Positions 6,264-8,413 of a stretch of 8,413 nucleotides of DNA are shown piece after piece (position 1 is the first letter of the stretch; every line of letters begins with the position of its first letter). This DNA comes from CAYZPE01 sp964626625 (GTDB lineage: Bacteria > Patescibacteriota > Minisyncoccia > Phycocordibacterales > CAYZPE01). The position numbers and the translations under genes are program-made. The notes beneath the pieces were generated by a model. It was not told where the DNA came from. It saw nothing but the letters and a program-made list of their open reading frames with translations, and did not search any database. Location: NCBI GenBank assembly GCA_964626625.1, contig CAZVFV010000033.1:1-8413 (forward strand), in the 5' to 3' direction.

Positions 6264-6300
6264 AACAAAACCACACTCGAGTGTGGTTTTGTTTTGACTG
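6257..6300. terminator. 44-bp perfect palindrome, pyk terminator (symmetric)
   Basis: Two 22-base arms meet at TCGA (6277-6280) with no mismatch. The core CCACACTCGAGTGTGG is flanked by CAAAACAAAA and TTTTGTTTTG, the usual A-tract/hairpin/T-tract arrangement, and it reads the same on both strands. It begins six bases after the pyk TAA (6307-6309), so it should terminate pyk. A further T6 lies beyond it on the minus strand (6245-6250). No plus-strand gene enters from the left, so the opposite direction has no obvious client. Confidence 0.85.
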
Positions 6301-6306
6301 ACCTTA

Positions 6307-7743
6307 TTACATCTTCTCAACTATCACCGTATTTGTTGTGCCAGTTTTGTAAATTGGCGTACCAGATACAATAACTATTTTGTCTCCAACAGATACAACT
6401 TTCTCTTTCTTGAGATGAGTTTTAATAAATTTAACTGCTTCATTAATATCTTTAAATTTCTTTGATTTAACCGGAGTAACACCAAATGACATCAGAAGTT
6501 GGTTATGGGTTGTATCGTTTGCTGTGAAGGCAAAAATAGGCTGTAGAGGCTTGTAGCGAGCAATAAGCTGAGCTGTACGTCCTGTTTGAGTTAGAGCAAC
6601 AATCGCCTTTGCATCAATAGCATTCGCGAGGTCAATTGTTTCATTTGTAATAGCATCAGCTATTTTTGGACCCATAAGCTCATGTTTATGTTTTTGCATA
6701 ATAAGCACATGCTCTTTATATAAATCACTTTGTTCGATTTTTTGAGCCACAGTTGCCATAGTTCGAACAGACTCAATAGGAAAATCTCCAAGAGTTGTTT
6801 CTTCAGAAAGCATAATTGCATCAGTACCATCAATAATAGCGTTTGCAATATCGGAAACTTCTGCTCGAGTTGGCACAGGAGCCTTGATCATACTTTCAAG
6901 AATATGAGTTGCTGTAATTACTAACTTACCTTTCTCATTACATTTTTTGATAATAGTTTTTTGAAGCACAGGAACATTCTCAACCCCAACTTCAATACCC
7001 ATATCTCCTCGGGCAACCATCACACCATCAACAAGCTCAATAATCTCATCAATATTTTCAACACCTTCGCAATCCTCAACCTTTGCAATAATCTTAGTTT
7101 CTTGTCGTCCCGCTTTATCAAGAAGTGCTCGGAGTTCACGAATATCATCAGCTCGACGTACAAAAGAAAAAGCGACAAATTCAACTTTATTCTTAATACC
7201 GAACACTAGATCAGCCTTATCTTTTGGTGTAAGAGAACTTATAGAAAGATGCGCACCTGGAAGATTAACTCCTCGTTTATTTTTAATTTCTCCTCCAACA
7301 ATAACTTTAGTTATAACCTCATTACCTTTTATATCAGTGATCTGAAGTTTCTTTTTTCCATCATGAAGTAAAATAAAACCACCTTTTAGAACTTCTCGTG
7401 GAAGTGGTTCATAGTTTACAGAAACTCTTTCTTCGTTTCCCACAACAGTATCTGTAGTAAGAGTGAACTTTTGTCCTTCTTTAAGAGTAATTACACCTTT
7501 TTCAAAATCCCCAATACGAATCTTTGGACCACCCAAATCTTGTAAGACAGCAGCAGAGATACCTGTCTTTTTTATAGCTTTTTTTAAATTATCAACCTTA
7601 CCTTGGTGTTCAGCAAAATCTCCATGAGAGAAGTTGAGGCGCATTACATTAAAACCTTCCTTAAGAAGCATGGTAAGCTTTTCTTCTGACTGAGTCACTG
7701 GACCAATCGTTGCAACAATTTTAGTTTTTTTATTAAATGACAT
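6307..7743 (-). CDS. pyk: Pyruvate kinase
   Basis: Glycolytic enzyme making pyruvate and ATP from phosphoenolpyruvate and ADP in the cytoplasm. 478 residues, normal length with no extra C-terminal domain. Motifs: KIVATIGP (8-15), MRLNFSHG (34-41), LQDLGGPKIRIG (67-78), B domain about 79-160, IIAKVED (218-224; Lys221 catalytic, Glu223 metal), ARGDMG (244-249; Asp247 metal), ITATHILESM (276-285; usually ITATQMLESM), PTRAEVSD (291-298), MLSEET (311-316; SGET is common elsewhere), TQTGRTA (385-391) and GTPIYKTGTTNT (461-472). Lys74 in GPKIR replaces the Glu of GPEIR; together with the preceding Leu70 this is the pattern of K+-independent enzymes. It starts at ATG 7743 with no Shine-Dalgarno site, only an AU-rich leader, and ends at the palindromic terminator as a single gene. 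Confidence 0.97.
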   Translation of the reverse strand: MSFNKKTKIVATIGPVTQSEEKLTMLLKEGFNVMRLNFSHGDFAEHQGKVDNLKKAIKKTGISAAVLQDLGGPKIRIGDFEKGVITLKEGQKFTLTTDTVVGNEERVSVNYEPLPREVLKGGFILLHDGKKKLQITDIKGNEVITKVIVGGEIKNKRGVNLPGAHLSISSLTPKDKADLVFGIKNKVEFVAFSFVRRADDIRELRALLDKAGRQETKIIAKVEDCEGVENIDEIIELVDGVMVARGDMGIEVGVENVPVLQKTIIKKCNEKGKLVITATHILESMIKAPVPTRAEVSDIANAIIDGTDAIMLSEETTLGDFPIESVRTMATVAQKIEQSDLYKEHVLIMQKHKHELMGPKIADAITNETIDLANAIDAKAIVALTQTGRTAQLIARYKPLQPIFAFTANDTTHNQLLMSFGVTPVKSKKFKDINEAVKFIKTHLKKEKVVSVGDKIVIVSGTPIYKTGTTNTVIVEKM

Positions 7744-7765
7744 TAAAATTTTGAATTAAAAAAAG

Positions 7766-7778
7766 GTGCTTTCGGCAC
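7766..7778 (-). other. Short hairpin plus T7 in the pyk leader
   Basis: On the minus strand GTGC-CGAAA-GCAC is followed by C and T7 (7758-7764). The stem has only four pairs, so it is a weak terminator at best. If pyk starts near 7778, as the TATACT at 7785-7790 suggests, this hairpin sits at the very 5' end of the mRNA and may protect it instead. Confidence 0.3.
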
Positions 7779-7784
7779 ACGGTG

Positions 7785-7819
7785 AGTATATAACACTTAA
7801 AGGTAAAAATCTACCTTAA
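7785..7819 (-). promoter_or_regulatory. Possible pyk promoter with an overlapping inverted repeat
   Basis: Minus-strand TATACT (7785-7790) has TAGATT 17 bases upstream (7808-7813, three matches to TTGACA). The -35 lies in an inverted repeat, AAGGTA (7800-7805) and TACCTT (7812-7817), six pairs with a 6-base centre, extendable by TTA/TAA with one bulge. A repeat over a -35 is a usual operator position, so repressor binding is possible. No regulator is known here. Confidence 0.35.
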
Positions 7820-7857
7820 CCTTGTTTAAAGGCTTATTCTTTGGTATCTTTGGAGTC

Positions 7858-7863
7858 TATAAT
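7858..7863 (+). promoter_or_regulatory. Consensus -10 box upstream of the tRNA region
   Basis: Plus-strand TATAAT, about 103 bases before tRNA-Ile and just ahead of the tRNA-like remnant. No fair -35 is seen 16-18 bases upstream. It could have served the gene that left the remnant. Confidence 0.3.
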
Positions 7864-7881
7864 GTGTATATGGTTGTTTTA

Positions 7882-7898
7882 GTAGAGCGTTCGACTGA
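7882..7898 (+). pseudogene. Remnant of a tRNA gene (D-arm/anticodon-arm fragment)
   Basis: Seventeen bases, GTAGAGCGTTCGACTGA, match positions 7985-8001 of the intact tRNA-Ile gene with one difference (G for A at tRNA position 26). This covers the end of the D loop, the 3' D stem, the 5' anticodon stem and the first loop bases. The matching 3' anticodon stem, T arm and acceptor stem are absent, so it cannot fold as a tRNA. A local duplication that decayed, or a second tRNA gene that was lost, would explain it. Confidence 0.5.
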
Positions 7899-7922
7899 CT
7901 TCTTATAGAATCTGTACACTTT

Positions 7923-7950
7923 TTGGATCTTTTGTTTCTTTACATACAAT
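7923..7950 (+). promoter_or_regulatory. Possible proximal promoter for tRNA-Ile
   Basis: TTGGAT (7923-7928) and TACAAT (7945-7950) are separated by 16 bases; the -10 matches consensus at five positions, the -35 at three. The expected start at about 7957 is ten bases before the tRNA, a normal short tRNA leader. Confidence 0.4.
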
Positions 7951-7966
7951 AGTTAATTGATTCCGT

Positions 7967-8039
7967 GCGCGCGTAGCTCAGCTGGTAGAGCATTCGACTG
8001 ATACTCGAAAGGTCCCAAGTTCGACCCTTGGCGCGCGCA
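7967..8039 (+). tRNA. tRNA-Ile (GAU anticodon)
   Basis: A complete 73-base cloverleaf: acceptor GCGCGCG (7967-7973) with CGCGCGC (8032-8038); D arm GCTC/GAGC; anticodon arm TTCGA/TCGAA with loop CTGATAC and anticodon GAT at 8000-8002; variable loop AGGTC; T arm CCAAG/CTTGG with TTCGACC; discriminator A8039. CCA is not encoded, so a CCA-adding enzyme is needed. The acceptor stem is purely alternating G/C, and T7966-A8039 plus G7965-C8040 could extend it by two pairs. Loop position 38 is C where A is usual in tRNA-Ile. It stands alone, not in an rRNA operon. Confidence 0.97.
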
Positions 8040-8103
8040 CAGAGTCTGTTACAAAGCAAAATATCTCGAAAGATACTTGTTTAAGTACAGAATCAAACAT
8101 CAC

Positions 8104-8109
8104 AAGGAG
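8104..8109 (+). promoter_or_regulatory. Shine-Dalgarno site deciding the start of the small basic ORF
   Basis: AAGGAG lies six bases before the ATG at 8116, ideal spacing. It favours this ATG over an in-frame ATG at 8077, which has no such site. Confidence 0.8.
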
Positions 8110-8115
8110 ATACTC

Positions 8116-8319
8116 ATGACTAGTCCATACATTTCCCGTGGACCAAACGGTGATTTAATTGGCTACATGCCTCGAAAATACATTGAAGCTGGGCAGAAAC
8201 TTTATGAACAAAGGCGAGTAAGAAGCCTTAGAAAGGAGCGTCTTCTGTCTCGAATTCGCAACCGACGAATGTCTTGGTGGAAGAGGTTCTGGACTCGACT
8301 ATTTGGAAATAAATATTGA
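8116..8319 (+). CDS. Small, highly basic Trp-rich protein (hypothetical)
   Basis: A 67-residue protein that I do not recognise. It has 13 Arg and 5 Lys against one Asp and three Glu (net about +14). The N-terminal third, MTSPYISRGPNGDLIGYMPR, is mixed and probably loose; residues 22-51 look helical and Arg-rich (QRRVRSLRKERLLSRIRNRR); and the end, SWWKRFWTRLFGNKY, is an aromatic/basic amphipathic segment with Trp at 54, 55 and 59. No signal peptide or full membrane span is seen. The composition suits binding to RNA, DNA or an acidic membrane surface; a function cannot be assigned. It follows tRNA-Ile by 76 bases, has its own Shine-Dalgarno site and is followed by a terminator, so it may share a transcript with the tRNA. 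A good start, stop and terminator together support a real gene. Confidence 0.7.
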   Translation: MTSPYISRGPNGDLIGYMPRKYIEAGQKLYEQRRVRSLRKERLLSRIRNRRMSWWKRFWTRLFGNKY

Positions 8320-8342
8320 GCCCGAACATTCACAATCATCAG

Positions 8343-8370
8343 ACCCTCCGCATTGCGCGAAGGGTTTTTT
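8343..8370 (+). terminator. Rho-independent terminator of the small basic ORF
   Basis: ACCCT (8343-8347) pairs with AGGGT (8361-8365); after one C-A mismatch CGC (8349-8351) pairs with GCG (8357-8359) around a 5-base loop. T6 (8365-8370) follows at once. It lies 24 bases after the TGA at 8317-8319. Confidence 0.8.
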
Positions 8371-8374
8371 CATT

Positions 8375-8405
8375 AAAAAAACCGCTGACTTATCATGCCA
8401 GCGGT
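8375..8405 (-). terminator. Terminator of a convergent gene outside the right edge
   Basis: ACCGCTG (8381-8387) and CAGCGGT (8399-8405) form a 7-bp perfect stem around 11 bases. On the minus strand the stem is followed by T7 (8375-8381, sharing the last stem base), so it ends transcription arriving from the right. It lies back to back with the plus-strand terminator. Confidence 0.75.
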
Positions 8406-8413
8406 CAAATTCA

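Noticed and set aside
6180..6320. 47-residue N-terminal extension of the YfiH-family frame
   Set aside because: It runs through the perfect palindrome, the predicted promoter and the Shine-Dalgarno site, and overlaps the end of pyk; the ATG at 6179 has ideal AGGAGG spacing.
6730..7209. Plus-strand open frames across pyk
   Set aside because: They are antisense to strongly conserved pyruvate kinase motifs, have odd residue composition and no ribosome binding sites.
7908..8095. Imperfect inverted repeat GAATCTGTAC / GTACAGAATC flanking the tRNA gene, considered as att or transposon ends
   Set aside because: About one such 9/10 match is expected by chance in this span, and there is no integrase or transposase.
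8077..8115. Start of the small basic ORF at the ATG at 8077
   Set aside because: AAGGAG is six bases from ATG 8116, and no ribosome binding site precedes 8077.
1..8413. Alternative genetic code with TGA as a sense codon
   Set aside because: TGA ends murD, the small membrane gene and the right-end ORF at sensible points, and tryptophans are encoded by TGG.

Overview
The window reads like a chromosomal segment of an uncultured, AT-rich bacterium, most likely a Patescibacteria/CPR member of the Parcubacteria type. This placement is an inference. It rests on the low-GC, tightly packed gene order, short variant versions of core enzymes (MurC about 432 aa; MurD with TTSTT where SKATN is usual), a DUF4015-type secreted protein beside mur genes, and few Shine-Dalgarno sites. 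TGA acts as a stop (murD, the two-helix membrane protein gene, the right-end small ORF), so this is the standard bacterial code and not the Gracilibacteria/SR1 recoded one.

Layout. Nearly everything up to 7743 is on the minus strand. At the left edge a minus-strand gene seems to start and run out of the window. From 5223 down to 162 there is a cell-envelope cluster, in transcription order: murD, an orphan membrane histidine kinase, murC, a small two-helix membrane protein, and a signal-anchored DUF4015 (putative glycosyl hydrolase fold) protein that overlaps the previous gene by ATGA. A terminator separates this cluster from an upstream single gene of the laccase-domain/YfiH (PgeF) family, which has its own consensus promoter, a strong Shine-Dalgarno site and higher GC than its neighbours. 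A 44-bp perfect palindrome then separates that gene from pyruvate kinase (pyk). A 223-bp intergenic region separates pyk from the plus-strand part: a tRNA-Ile(GAU) gene, preceded by what looks like a tRNA remnant, then a very basic Trp-rich 67-aa ORF. Two back-to-back terminators end the window, implying a convergent minus-strand gene just outside.

How it fits together. MurC and MurD catalyse consecutive steps of muramyl-peptide synthesis (adding L-Ala, then the second amino acid). PgeF of E. coli removes mis-incorporated L-Ser from UDP-MurNAc, so a YfiH homologue here can be read as quality control for the same pathway. The kinase and the two membrane or secreted proteins suggest wall sensing or remodelling, but that is inference. 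Pyk supplies ATP and pyruvate and has the GPK signature of K+-independent enzymes.

The most notable sequence-level signals are: -10-like hexamers ending only about 3-9 bases before several start codons that lack Shine-Dalgarno sites, suggesting leaderless or nearly leaderless mRNAs; the perfect palindrome, whose arm also holds the -35 box of the next gene; the tRNA remnant upstream of tRNA-Ile; and the orphan kinase inside a mur operon. I found no mobile element, CRISPR array, prophage or obvious defence system.
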